Assembly (NCBI GenBank): GCA_030431775.1
Contig: JAUIHW010000002.1
Location: 1-64,000 of the forward strand
DNA from: Gammaproteobacteria bacterium
Lineage (GTDB): Bacteria > Pseudomonadota > Gammaproteobacteria > Pseudomonadales > JAUIET01
Reading direction: 5' to 3'
DNA length: 64,000 bases
Program-made: the position numbers and the translations under genes
Shown here: positions 28,318 through 37,714 of the stretch, in pieces
How positions within the stretch are numbered: position 1 is the first letter of the stretch
How the letters are laid out: every line of letters starts with the position of its first letter
Notes under the pieces: model-generated
The model's input: the letters and a program-made list of their open reading frames with translations, nothing else
What the model was told of the DNA's origin: nothing
Database searches by the model: none

Positions 28318-29262
28318 TTACTGCACTGCCCGTATCAGACCAAAATATTCGTAGGCCTGGTCTATGTCATGGTGGATCTGCTGCTTCAATTCAGCCAGCG
28401 AGGGAAATTTGCGCTCAGCGCGCAAACGCTCACAAAAACGAATCTGTAAGGTCTTGCCATACAAGTTACCAGAATAATTCAGTACGTGAACCTCCAAAAT
28501 GGCCTTCACGAGATCACCCAGCGTTGGGCGGGTGCCGACGTTAGCCACGCCATAATGCAGGCTGTCGTCAATTCCGCGGACCTCAACGGCATAAACCCCA
28601 TTTAGGGCCGCGCGATAGCGGTCCAATTCCAAATTGGCAGTCGGCGCACCTAAGGTCCGCCCATTTTGCTGGCCAAAGACCACCTTACCGACTATTTGAT
28701 AGGGCCGCCCCAGCAGTTTTTCCGCCAGAGAAAATTCGTTATCCAGCAAGGCCTGGCGAATCCGGGTGCTGGATACCCGCTCCCCTTCGATACTAAAGGT
28801 ATCGCTCGCTTCCACATCAAAATGATGGATCGCCCCCAACTCTCGCAACAGCGCAAAATCCCCCTGCCGTTCATGGCCAAAGCGCAAATCGTCGCCAACG
28901 ACCATGTAGCGCACACCCAGCTTGTCTACAAATATATCCTCGATAAAATCTCTGGCTGGGATTTCACTAAGGCCGCGGGTAAAACGAATTCGCAACACCC
29001 GGTCAAGGCCAACCTCACGTAAGGCCGCAAATTTCTCTCGAAAACTCATCAGGCGCGGCGGTGCTTCGGCAGGCGCAAAAAACTCGCGTGGCAAAGGCTC
29101 CAGCACGATGATGGTCGCCGGCACGGAAAGCTCTCTGGCTTTAGCGATCAAGCCATTGAGCACCTGCTGATGCCCCAGATGCACGCCATCAAAGGCGCCA
29201 ATAGTAAGCACGCTTGGCTTGTGCCGGTCACGCAAATTGTGCAAACCGCGGATTAATTCCAA
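28318..29262 (-). CDS. ribF: bifunctional riboflavin kinase/FMN adenylyltransferase RibF
   Basis: A 314-residue enzyme making FMN and FAD. The N-terminal adenylyltransferase domain has LTIGAFDGVHLGHQQVL. The C-terminal flavokinase domain has GRPYQIVGKVVFGQQ and the GAPTANL motif. I chose the TTG at 29260-29262 because it gives the family N-terminus (xELIRGLHNLR), follows AAGGGCG, and lies just downstream of a perfect -10 (29296-29301). The longer in-frame start at 29310 would lie upstream of that promoter's start point. No rpsT gene is adjacent. Confidence 0.93.
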   Translation of the reverse strand: MELIRGLHNLRDRHKPSVLTIGAFDGVHLGHQQVLNGLIAKARELSVPATIIVLEPLPREFFAPAEAPPRLMSFREKFAALREVGLDRVLRIRFTRGLSEIPARDFIEDIFVDKLGVRYMVVGDDLRFGHERQGDFALLRELGAIHHFDVEASDTFSIEGERVSSTRIRQALLDNEFSLAEKLLGRPYQIVGKVVFGQQNGRTLGAPTANLELDRYRAALNGVYAVEVRGIDDSLHYGVANVGTRPTLGDLVKAILEVHVLNYSGNLYGKTLQIRFCERLRAERKFPSLAELKQQIHHDIDQAYEYFGLIRAVQ

Positions 29263-29295
29263 AAGTTCGCCCTTAGAAAGCCAGGGTAATTCGCC

Positions 29296-29301
29296 ATTAT
29301 A
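29296..29301 (-). promoter_or_regulatory. consensus -10 element for the ribF-ileS-lspA-fkpB-ispH operon
   Basis: On the minus strand the hexamer reads TATAAT, about 34 bp upstream of the ribF TTG start. The -35 region at optimal spacing is poor, so the promoter may need an activator or rely on upstream contacts. It lies in the 93-bp gap between murJ and ribF. Confidence 0.45.
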
Positions 29302-29355
29302 TCGCACCAAACCGCTTCGGCGCGCCAGCCGGGAATGTTACCTGCATAAATGCCC

Positions 29356-30936
29356 TCAGGCCTGACGTCGAAAGTCTTTAAGCCTGGCCCCGCTGAGCGC
29401 AAGAACGCCGACGTACACCAGCATACCGGCCGCACACAGCCCCAGAGTTCGCAACACCCGCTGAACTGCGGACAAATCCAGCCATAGCGCATGATCACCG
29501 CGCACCACCAGCAAAAACGCGGCCATTAATGAGGCCGCCAAAACCACCCGAAGCATGCTTCTCAGAAAGCCGGCCTGCCACTGCACAACCGAACGACGCA
29601 GCAGTCCCAGCAGCAATGAGCCCGCATTGAAGTACGCCGCCAACGAGGTAGCCAACGCTAAGCCGACATGGCCAATATTAAAGTAGAAGTACAAAGGAAC
29701 CACCAGAACAAGGTTCAACACCATGTTCACAAGCATCGCCTGTATGCCTATGCGTACCGGCGTTTTCATGTCCTGCTGCGCGTAATACCCGGTGGCCAGC
29801 ACCTTAATCAGCATGAACGCCAGCAAGCCAAGCGCGTAGGCTTTCAGGCTGTAGCTTGCCATCAGAATATCATTGGCGGTCAGCTTGCCGTAATTGAACA
29901 GTGTCATTAATAAGGGGTGAGCCAACACCCACAGCGCCAGCGTCGCCGGTACGGCAATGAAGGCCACCATGCGAATCGCCCAATCCAGCGTGGACTCAAA
30001 ACTGCTTTCGTTACTGCCGGCGTGCTGGCGGGATAGCTGTGGCAGTATGACAGTGGCAATTGCCACCCCGAAAACACCGAGTGGTAATTCCGCCAGCCGG
30101 TCGGAGTAAAACAGCCAGGAAATACTGCCGGTCGGCAAAAAGGACGCCAACACCGTGTCCAGCAGCAGATTAATCTGCGACACCGATACACCAAACAACG
30201 CAGGCACCATCAGCCGCAATATGCGCTGCACGCCTTCGTGTTGCCAGCCCCAGCCAGGACGGGGCAGCAAACCAATTCGCGCCAGAAACGGCAGCTGAAA
30301 CAGCAGCTGCAATATTCCGGCGGCAATCACAGCCCAGGCAAGCGCAAAAACCGGCTCTTCGAAACTGTCGGCAAAAAACAGCGCACCGGTGATCAGGCTG
30401 ATGTTTAACAATACCGGGGTAAACGCTGGCACGGCAAAACGATTAAAGCTGTTGAGAATCGCTCCGGCAAACCCGGTCATGGATATCAGCAACAGGTAGG
30501 GAAAGGTGATTCTCAGCAATTGGCTGGTCAGGGCAAACTTTTCGGCCTGGCCAATAAAACCGGGAGCAAACAATGTGGTCACCAAAGGAGCCGCAACAAC
30601 GGCCAGCAGGCAGGTCAGTAGCAGTGCAAAACCAAGACAACCCGCCACGCAGTTGATTAACCGTTTGACCTCATCCAGGCTTTGTTGCTGACGGTACTCC
30701 GACAACACCGGCACGAATGCCTGAGCAAAAGCGCCTTCACCAAACAGGCGGCGGAGAAACTGCGGAATCTTGAAAGCGACAAAAAAGGCATCGGCATTGG
30801 CGCTTGCGCCAACGGTGATTGCAAACACTATGTCACGGCAAAGTCCCATTACCCGCGACAGCATGGTCATGCTGCTGACCAGTAAGCTGGACTGCAGCAG
30901 TCCAGCCTTTTTTTCCTGCGGCTCGCGCTTATCCAC
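29356..30936 (-). CDS. murJ: lipid II flippase MurJ
   Basis: A 526-residue polytopic inner membrane protein of the MOP superfamily with about 14 hydrophobic segments. The N-terminal signature SSLLVSSMTMLSRVMGLCRD and NADAFFVAFKIPQFLRRLFGEGAFAQAFVP are typical of MurJ/MviN. It flips lipid II to the periplasmic face for peptidoglycan synthesis. It lies upstream of ribF on the same strand, as in many gammaproteobacteria, and 47 bp downstream of pyrB. Confidence 0.95.
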   Translation of the reverse strand: MDKREPQEKKAGLLQSSLLVSSMTMLSRVMGLCRDIVFAITVGASANADAFFVAFKIPQFLRRLFGEGAFAQAFVPVLSEYRQQQSLDEVKRLINCVAGCLGFALLLTCLLAVVAAPLVTTLFAPGFIGQAEKFALTSQLLRITFPYLLLISMTGFAGAILNSFNRFAVPAFTPVLLNISLITGALFFADSFEEPVFALAWAVIAAGILQLLFQLPFLARIGLLPRPGWGWQHEGVQRILRLMVPALFGVSVSQINLLLDTVLASFLPTGSISWLFYSDRLAELPLGVFGVAIATVILPQLSRQHAGSNESSFESTLDWAIRMVAFIAVPATLALWVLAHPLLMTLFNYGKLTANDILMASYSLKAYALGLLAFMLIKVLATGYYAQQDMKTPVRIGIQAMLVNMVLNLVLVVPLYFYFNIGHVGLALATSLAAYFNAGSLLLGLLRRSVVQWQAGFLRSMLRVVLAASLMAAFLLVVRGDHALWLDLSAVQRVLRTLGLCAAGMLVYVGVLALSGARLKDFRRQA

Positions 30937-30983
30937 TGTCCTTTGCCCTGGTTTTTTGAACAGTCAGGCTAACAAGCAGGCGG

Positions 30984-32000
30984 CTATTGAAAGCGACTGC
31001 CGGTGTACCAGTTAACCGGCCTGGATTCACGATCAACCTGGCCAACAACATCCAGTACCAGCGCAAACAGTGCCATGCGCACCAGAACGCCGTTGTCGGT
31101 CTGACGAAAGATCGCCAGGTTAGGGTTTTCATTGAGATCGTTGTCCAGCTCATTGGCCCCGGAGCGAGAATCACGTGGCAGGGGGTGCATGATGACAGTG
31201 TTTGGTTCGCAGTACTTAGTATAGATAGCCTGATTCAGGCGATAGCGGCCACGGTATAATTTGGCTTCTTCCGCGCTGGCAAAGCGCTCTTCCTGCAATC
31301 GAGTTGAATAAGCGATATCCACACCAGCTATCGCTGGCTCCAACTCGTCGGTTTCCACCACTTCATGACCCGAATGACGCAGGGCATCGATATAACTGTC
31401 CGGCATTGCCAGCTCATTGGGCGACACCAGTACAACCTTCACCCGTTGATAAAGCCCCAACAGCTTACACAGGGAATGTACGGTTCGACCGTATTTCAAA
31501 TCGCCAATCAGGGCGATCCTGAAGTCATCCAGACTGCGACCTTTAGTGTCCAGCTCTTTGCGGATTGTATACAGATCAAGCAGGGCCTGGCTGGGGTGTT
31601 CATTGTCGCCATCCCCACCATTCAGCACCGGCACCCGGCTGGCCTCGGCAAATTCAGCCACCGAGCCCGATTGTGGGTGGCGCATAACAATGACGTCGCT
31701 GTAACCACTGAGCACGCGAGCGGTATCATAAAGAGATTCACCTTTGGCGATCGCCGAGTTCTCCACTCCGGTGGTTTCCCGCACCTCACCGCCCAGCAGG
31801 TTAAACGCACTGCCAAAGCTCACCCGCGTTCGGGTACTGGGCTCGAAAAACATATTGCCCAGAATCGCCCCATCCAAAACCTTGGTGACTTTTTTCCGGT
31901 GAGCATACGGCTCCATGCTATCGGCAACGCTGAAGATGGTGTCGATGTCACCGCGACTGAGTTGATCAATACTGAGAATATGTCTGCCGGTAAAATTCAA
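30984..32000 (-). CDS. pyrB: aspartate carbamoyltransferase catalytic subunit
   Basis: A 338-residue enzyme of de novo pyrimidine synthesis, condensing carbamoyl phosphate and aspartate. The carbamoyl phosphate site FFEPSTRTRVSF lies at ~52-63 and HPSQALLDLYTI follows. The aspartate-binding RLQEERF and HPLPR are present. It is slightly longer than the E. coli catalytic chain (about 310 residues). No pyrI regulatory chain and no dihydroorotase-like pyrC' are adjacent, so holoenzyme composition and feedback control cannot be inferred. Confidence 0.93.
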   Translation of the reverse strand: MNFTGRHILSIDQLSRGDIDTIFSVADSMEPYAHRKKVTKVLDGAILGNMFFEPSTRTRVSFGSAFNLLGGEVRETTGVENSAIAKGESLYDTARVLSGYSDVIVMRHPQSGSVAEFAEASRVPVLNGGDGDNEHPSQALLDLYTIRKELDTKGRSLDDFRIALIGDLKYGRTVHSLCKLLGLYQRVKVVLVSPNELAMPDSYIDALRHSGHEVVETDELEPAIAGVDIAYSTRLQEERFASAEEAKLYRGRYRLNQAIYTKYCEPNTVIMHPLPRDSRSGANELDNDLNENPNLAIFRQTDNGVLVRMALFALVLDVVGQVDRESRPVNWYTGSRFQ

Positions 32001-32050
32001 GATCAGTGACCACCCTGCGCTTGGTTGAGCTGCCGCATGCTAACCGCAAT

Positions 32051-33478
32051 TCAATGGGCCGACAAGCGGTCGCGTAAGCCCTGAGCATAGCGCTCCATCT
32101 GTTGAAGCAATTCCGCTGGTGCTTTTTGTGCATCTCTCAAATCAGCCAATTCATCCGCAAACGCCTGGAAGCCAAAACCGGGCGTCTCGTTGAGACGCCG
32201 GAAGCAGTGTTCACGCCAGGTGCTGCTTTCCTCTTCATCCAGGCTGGCAGGAAAGTTGCGCGCCCGGTACCGAAAAAGTAACTTCGGCAAGCGGGGATCC
32301 TCGAAGGCGAACTCCTGCTCAGCGAGCTGCTGGGGAGAACAGCGACGCACTGCCTGCAATAGCTGCCGGTCAGCGTCGCAAAAAAAGCTGCCACTGTATA
32401 ACTGCGCATCCACATCCTGTTGTTCGAATTCCGACGCTGCAAAGACATCCTGGATCTTGGCAAGCCAGCCTGGGTCGCTTTGCAGCAGTCTGGCGTGCTG
32501 CTCGCATGCGGCCAGATCAAGCCCCACCCGCTCGGCTGCCTGATTATCCAATAGCGCGGCGGTTGCCACCATTGGACTGCGATTCAAATGGATCACCTTC
32601 AGCGGAATCCGCGGCGTATCGGCTGTTCTCTGCTCAGCGGGTTTAAACAAGGCATCAGCAAGCTCGCCAGCACTGGCCTGCAACAGGATATCCGGCTGGT
32701 AACGCAGGTCCACGCAGACGACGCCATTGCTGTTGGTCGGGTGCGCCGACACCGGCAGTACCAGCGAGGTGCAGTAATGCTCGCTGGGAAATTTGGAAGA
32801 CACGTGAACAATCGGCCGGGCGGCCTCAAGATTGAGCTGTTTGGCAACGAAGCGCTTATTACGCAGTTTAAGGGCATAGTCGAACAAGCGTGGTTTTCGG
32901 GCTTTTACCAGTTTGGCAAGCTCAATGGTTGCGATCACGTCCGATAAGGCATCGTGGGCATCTTCATGTGTGATCCCATTGGCTTCACTCAACCGTTCCA
33001 GCTTAAAAACTGGACGTCCAAGTTCATCACGCGGCCAGTTGATACCCTCCGGACGCAGGGCGCAGCACAGCCGCACCACATCGATCAGATCCCAGCGAGA
33101 ATTGCCGTTGCGGTACTCACGCTCGTAGGCATCGTAAAAATTTCTGTACAGCGTAAAACGAGTGAACTCATCGTCAAAGCGAATACTGTTGTAGCCCACA
33201 CTACAGGTTCCGGGCTGGGCCATCTCATGATGAATTCGCCTGATAAACTCATGCTCACCAACCCCAAGTTCATTGGCTTTTTGAGGTGCAATTCCGGTGA
33301 CCGCACAGGCCATAGGATGGGGCAAAACATCGGGCGGTAACTGGCAGTAAATTCTCAGTGGTTCCGAGCATATGTTGAGTTCTGCGTCTGTGCGCACTCC
33401 GGCAAACTGCATCGGCCGGTCAAGCGCGGGGTCGGTACCACTGGTCTCATAATCATGCCAGTAAAAGGTGAACGACAT
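32051..33478 (-). CDS. sbcB: exodeoxyribonuclease I
   Basis: A 475-residue single-strand-specific 3'-5' exonuclease. The DEDDh Exo I motif is at the start (FYWHDYETSGTDP, with D and E), Exo II at SIRFDDEFTRF and Exo III at THEDAHDALSDV. The SH3-like and helical C-terminal domains account for the rest, and the length matches E. coli ExoI. The ATG lies 3 bp after the fumarase stop, so the two are probably co-transcribed, an unusual partnership for a repair nuclease. Confidence 0.95.
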   Translation of the reverse strand: MSFTFYWHDYETSGTDPALDRPMQFAGVRTDAELNICSEPLRIYCQLPPDVLPHPMACAVTGIAPQKANELGVGEHEFIRRIHHEMAQPGTCSVGYNSIRFDDEFTRFTLYRNFYDAYEREYRNGNSRWDLIDVVRLCCALRPEGINWPRDELGRPVFKLERLSEANGITHEDAHDALSDVIATIELAKLVKARKPRLFDYALKLRNKRFVAKQLNLEAARPIVHVSSKFPSEHYCTSLVLPVSAHPTNSNGVVCVDLRYQPDILLQASAGELADALFKPAEQRTADTPRIPLKVIHLNRSPMVATAALLDNQAAERVGLDLAACEQHARLLQSDPGWLAKIQDVFAASEFEQQDVDAQLYSGSFFCDADRQLLQAVRRCSPQQLAEQEFAFEDPRLPKLLFRYRARNFPASLDEEESSTWREHCFRRLNETPGFGFQAFADELADLRDAQKAPAELLQQMERYAQGLRDRLSAH

Positions 33479-33481
33479 GAA

Positions 33482-35005
33482 CTACTGAACAACCACCGCG
33501 CGTTGCTCGATCTTGGCGGCCCACTCCTGCGGCCCTGTCTGGTGCACAGATTCCCCACGAGAGTCCACGGCCACAGTGACCGGCATGTCTTTCACTTCAA
33601 ACTCGTATATCGCCTCCATACCGAGCTCCGGGAAGGCGACTACGCGGCTGTTGGTGATCGCTTTGGAAACCAGGTAAGCAGCCCCGCCAACCGCCATCAG
33701 ATACACGGCCTGGTGCTTCCTGATCGCATCGATAGCCACCTGCCCTCTTTCCGCCTTGCCGATCATACCGAGCAATCCGGTATTCTCGAGAATCATACCA
33801 GTGAATTTGTCCATTCGGGTCGACGTGGTCGGCCCGGCCGGGCCAACCACTTCATCGCGCACCGCATCGACCGGACCCACGTAGTAGATAAAGCGCCCCT
33901 TCAGATCAACGCCCTCAGGAAGCCCCTGGCCACTCTCGATCAGTTCCTGGATGCGCTTGTGTGCAGCATCCCGACCGGTGAGCATTTTGCCACTGAGAAG
34001 AATTGTTTCGCCAGGCTGCCACTCAAGTACATCCTGGGGGCTGACTGAATCCAGGTTTACACGGCGCGCACTGGGGCCTACATCCCAGGAAATTTCAGGC
34101 CAGTCAGACAAATCCGGCGGCGTTTGCAGCGCAGGTCCTTCACCCTTTAGAACAAAGTGCGCGTGCCGGGTTGCCGCACAATTTGGGATCATAGCCACGG
34201 GCAGCGAGGCGGCGTGCGTGGGATAGTCCTTGATCTTGACATCTAACACTGTGGTCAAGCCCCCCAGACCCTGAGCACCAATTCCCAACTGATTCACTTT
34301 ATCCATAATTTCCAGGCGTAACTCCTCGACCCTGGTCTGCGGACCACGGCTTCGTAGCTCGTGAATATCGATGGGGTCCATCAGAGACTCTTTGGCAAGC
34401 ACAGCTGCCTTTTCCGCGGTGCCGCCTATCCCAATGCCCAGCATACCCGGTGGGCACCAGCCCGCGCCCATGGTAGGCACCGTTTTCAGAACCCAGTCAA
34501 CAATGCTGTCGCTTGGGTTCAACATGACCATTTTCGATTTATTCTCCGAGCCACCCCCCTTGGCTGCCAGGGTAACATCGACGGTATTGCCCGGTACTAC
34601 CTCAGTGTGAATAACGGCCGGGGTGTTGTCGCGGGTATTGCGGCGCTCGCCGGCAGGATCCGCCAGAATGCTCGCCCGAAGCACATTGTCAGGATGGGTG
34701 TAGGCTCGGCGAACACCTTCGTTGATCATCTCGGAGACGCTCATAGCAGCGTCCCATTGCACATCCATACCAATCTTAATGAACACGGTGACAATACCGG
34801 TGTCCTGGCACAACGGCCGCTTACCCTCAGCACACATGCGCGAGTTAATGAGGATCTGTGCCATCGCATCTTTGGCAGCCTGCGATTCCTCTTTCAGGTA
34901 CGCCTCATGAACGGCCTGGATAAAATCCTTCGGGTGATAATAAGAAATGAATTGCAGCGCATCCGCTACGGATTCAATCAGATCATCCTGACGGATCATG
35001 GTCAT
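33482..35005 (-). CDS. fumarate hydratase class I (iron-sulfur)
   Basis: A 507-residue class I fumarase (FumA/FumB type) of the TCA cycle, interconverting fumarate and malate with a [4Fe-4S] cluster. Candidate cluster cysteines are in RPLCQDTG and MIPNCAATRHAHF. The alpha part contains KGGGSENKSKM and the beta part GKMLTGRDAAHKR, with GPTTSTRMDKF near the end. It lies 17 bp downstream of the crotonase gene. Confidence 0.95.
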   Translation of the reverse strand: MTMIRQDDLIESVADALQFISYYHPKDFIQAVHEAYLKEESQAAKDAMAQILINSRMCAEGKRPLCQDTGIVTVFIKIGMDVQWDAAMSVSEMINEGVRRAYTHPDNVLRASILADPAGERRNTRDNTPAVIHTEVVPGNTVDVTLAAKGGGSENKSKMVMLNPSDSIVDWVLKTVPTMGAGWCPPGMLGIGIGGTAEKAAVLAKESLMDPIDIHELRSRGPQTRVEELRLEIMDKVNQLGIGAQGLGGLTTVLDVKIKDYPTHAASLPVAMIPNCAATRHAHFVLKGEGPALQTPPDLSDWPEISWDVGPSARRVNLDSVSPQDVLEWQPGETILLSGKMLTGRDAAHKRIQELIESGQGLPEGVDLKGRFIYYVGPVDAVRDEVVGPAGPTTSTRMDKFTGMILENTGLLGMIGKAERGQVAIDAIRKHQAVYLMAVGGAAYLVSKAITNSRVVAFPELGMEAIYEFEVKDMPVTVAVDSRGESVHQTGPQEWAAKIEQRAVVVQ

Positions 35006-35022
35006 ATCGAAGTCCTTGTGGT

Positions 35023-35820
35023 TTATTTAAAATTGGGTTTGCGTTTTTCCAGATTGGCGGCAACCGCTTCCAACTGGTTTTCCAAAAATATCACTTCGCT
35101 TTGCAGCTCGGCCTCGAGTGCCAGGCCATCGGCACGGTTCATATCCCAAGAACGTTCCAGCAAGCGCTTGTTACGCTGAATCGCATCCGGAGAATTGTCT
35201 GCAATCATTTCTGCCATCGCCCGTGCTTCGTTCAGCGGTTCGTCCACAACCCGGGTCACGAGTCCCATCGACAACGCTTCCTCGGCATCGAATACCCGCC
35301 CAGTAAACAGCAGCTCTTTGGCAACATCAATACGGCTGAGCTTTCGCAATGCCTGCGTGATTCCCATGTCGGGCACCAGACCCCAGCGAATTTCCATCAC
35401 TGAGAATCGCGCATCCCTGCGCACATATCGCAGGTCGGCACCCAGGGCAATCTGCAAGCCACCCCCATAACAGATGCCGTGTACCGCCGCGATGACAGGC
35501 ACGTCCAGGTCGTGCCAGACAGTTGCACAGCGCTGAAACTTGTTCGAGTCACTATCATTCACATTCTGTAATGCGCTGACTGCAAAGTCCTTATTGCTGG
35601 ACGCCAACTCACCAAAGCTACTGACATCCAGCCCGGAGCAAAAGTGCTTTCCAGCACCATGGAGAATGACCACTCGCACAGCATCATTCTGTCGTAAGGA
35701 TTCGCCAGCTGCGGCGATTGCGTCGAACATGGCAGGGTCCAGGCAATTGTATTTATCCGGACGGTTGAGTTGCACTTCAGCGACATGCTGATTTATCGAT
35801 ACTGATACTCTCTCATTCAT
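35023..35820 (-). CDS. enoyl-CoA hydratase/isomerase family protein
   Basis: A 265-residue crotonase-fold protein. The oxyanion-hole segments are GKHFCSGLDVSSF and HGICYGGGLQIALGADLRY. The second catalytic region reads EIRWGLVPDMGITQ, where the acidic residue after P resembles isomerase-type members more than the two-glutamate hydratases. It starts 9 bp after the upstream DUF3604 stop and is followed by fumarase. The specific acyl-CoA substrate is not identifiable. Confidence 0.88.
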   Translation of the reverse strand: MNERVSVSINQHVAEVQLNRPDKYNCLDPAMFDAIAAAGESLRQNDAVRVVILHGAGKHFCSGLDVSSFGELASSNKDFAVSALQNVNDSDSNKFQRCATVWHDLDVPVIAAVHGICYGGGLQIALGADLRYVRRDARFSVMEIRWGLVPDMGITQALRKLSRIDVAKELLFTGRVFDAEEALSMGLVTRVVDEPLNEARAMAEMIADNSPDAIQRNKRLLERSWDMNRADGLALEAELQSEVIFLENQLEAVAANLEKRKPNFK

Positions 35821-35829
35821 TCATCATGC

Positions 35830-37686
35830 TCATTCGGGTTGATACCAGACCGGCGAGCTGTACGCCCGCTCTTGAATAACGCTCGGCCCGCGTGGCGGTT
35901 CGGCCAAACCAAGCGCCAGCGCGTTGAACAGACTTTGCCGCGGTGTAGGAATTTGCAATACGCGCACATAATACAGCGCCGGCTGACTCGGGTCGAATGC
36001 GGGATCCGTCCAATCTGCCTGCAGTTGCGCCGCGCCAATGTCGTTGGTAAACCTTGCCTGACTGCGATCCACAGTGTCGCCAACCGCCGGCAAAAGCCCG
36101 GTTTTATCCAGATCGCGCGCCCCGGACCAAGCTACATTGAATACCTTTTCCTGCAAGCCGCCCGCCGCACTGCGCCACAGCTTGATCACTTGAATCCTGT
36201 CCAGGTTGGCATCGATCGGATCTTTCTCGGCCCATACCTGAATCCGCGGTGATGCGTCACCAGACGGAGCAGATGGCAACACAGCACCCATCGGCCACTT
36301 GGACGCTTGTTCCCCCCAGCCAGCGGCAACTCGCAAGCGGATACGCGGTCCAGTGGTTGCGTACACCTCGCGGCGCTGCATTGCCGCAAACAGACTTTCA
36401 CGGGTATTTTCCTCGGCCCAAACTGCCGCCAGTCCGGACGCTGACATATTCCACCCAGAGGTGACACCATTACCGGCACCTGGGCGCTCCATGGTAGACG
36501 GCGTGCTATCGCGCACCAGCTTGCCGCCGAAATTGTTTTCTTCCGCGGTGGCCAGTCCGGTGTGCGCGTCGGTCGACCCAATGACCCCAAACTGAAAGGG
36601 ATTGACGCCTGTTCGCTGCGCAATGTCCATACCCAGTTTCAGCGCACTGCGGATATAGTCACCCGGCTCTGGCTTATAAGGCTGAGATTCGCGCTGAATA
36701 TAAAACGGATAGGTCTCAAATTCGGCGAATGGATCGTCCGGTGACAACAGCGGGTGGGTTTCGGAATCACCTTTAATCTGGGTAACTTCCACAACTCGCT
36801 CCCAACGTTGCCTCAGCGTCAGCTTCTCGCGACTCATAGGCTCACCGCGCAAGCTGTCGGCGGTAAACATATAGCCTTTGGAAATATTGGAATTATGCGG
36901 AATAGCGAGGAAGTCACTGCCGGTCGCGCTGGCGGTTGTTTCAAGCCATTGCCACAAGTCCTCAGGATAAGGGCTTTGGTCTGAACCAAAGGGCATGTAC
37001 TGCTGGGCGACCTCAGCATCAGCGTCGGTCAGTACCACCCGATGCAGGTTCGCTCCGCCGGGCAGGGAGCTCCACTCCCAGCCAATAAACGCAGTGAATT
37101 CGCCCGGCAAGGTGTATTGATCGGCCAATGATGTCGCCTCGCGCCAACTGTCTGCAGATATTGCCTGGGCCCCGGGAAACTGCGCCGGTTGATCCTCCCA
37201 TAAAGATTTGGCCGCCACGGACGGATTCCCCGACACCGGCAAAAATTCCGTGAAGAAATCCCAGCCCTTTTCTTCGTCGACCACTTCGCGCAGCTTACGC
37301 CCCCCCAGCCAGGCTTTGAGTCGATCGATCAGGCCCAAGTCGGCCGACTGCGCATTGCCAAAATAGACGGCCCGCGCCACCCCAAGGTTTTCCGCGTGGT
37401 CAGCTACCACCAGGAAATCCAGTGGCGTACGCAGTTGCATCCAGGCTTTGTGATAGGGGTGCTCTACCGGCAGACCCCTGGCAAAGCGATACGCCTGCTC
37501 GGGCCCGACCGAGGTATTCCCGTTCAAAAATGCATCAAAGGAATTGCTGGTGTGCAGATGTGTGTCTCCCCAAAACAGTTGTTTCTCCGCAGCCAATGAG
37601 CCAAACGGCGTATTGAGGATTAACACCACGGCCAGCGCTACGCTTGGCCGAGGGGTTTTGCTATGGTTTACCCTGCATAAAAGCAC
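35830..37686 (-). CDS. exported DUF3604 protein (PHP-type metal-dependent hydrolase-like), second copy
   Basis: A 618-residue protein with a clear Sec signal (basic RVNHSKTPRPS then VALAVVLILNTPFGSLAA). PHP motifs are WGDTHLHTSNS (~39-49), VADHAENLG (~94-102), IPHNSNIS and STDAHTG. It ends in QERAYSSPVWYQP, like the copy at 10442. I chose the GTG at 37684-37686 because AGGGAG lies eight bases upstream and it puts the signal peptide at the N-terminus. An ATG at 37714-37716 would overlap the divergent DUF1223 start codon. Function is unknown. The gene leads a run with a crotonase, fumarase and sbcB. Confidence 0.85.
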   Translation of the reverse strand: MLLCRVNHSKTPRPSVALAVVLILNTPFGSLAAEKQLFWGDTHLHTSNSFDAFLNGNTSVGPEQAYRFARGLPVEHPYHKAWMQLRTPLDFLVVADHAENLGVARAVYFGNAQSADLGLIDRLKAWLGGRKLREVVDEEKGWDFFTEFLPVSGNPSVAAKSLWEDQPAQFPGAQAISADSWREATSLADQYTLPGEFTAFIGWEWSSLPGGANLHRVVLTDADAEVAQQYMPFGSDQSPYPEDLWQWLETTASATGSDFLAIPHNSNISKGYMFTADSLRGEPMSREKLTLRQRWERVVEVTQIKGDSETHPLLSPDDPFAEFETYPFYIQRESQPYKPEPGDYIRSALKLGMDIAQRTGVNPFQFGVIGSTDAHTGLATAEENNFGGKLVRDSTPSTMERPGAGNGVTSGWNMSASGLAAVWAEENTRESLFAAMQRREVYATTGPRIRLRVAAGWGEQASKWPMGAVLPSAPSGDASPRIQVWAEKDPIDANLDRIQVIKLWRSAAGGLQEKVFNVAWSGARDLDKTGLLPAVGDTVDRSQARFTNDIGAAQLQADWTDPAFDPSQPALYYVRVLQIPTPRQSLFNALALGLAEPPRGPSVIQERAYSSPVWYQPE

Positions 37687-37714
37687 TGACAAATCTCCCT
37701 GCTGGTAAACGCCC

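Noticed and set aside
34361-35179. A 272-codon plus-strand ORF opposite fumarase and the crotonase.
   Set aside because: It is the reverse-complement shadow of two well-supported genes with no recognisable domain. Similar shadows at 26104-26880, 12927-13700 and 5841-6590 were rejected for the same reason.
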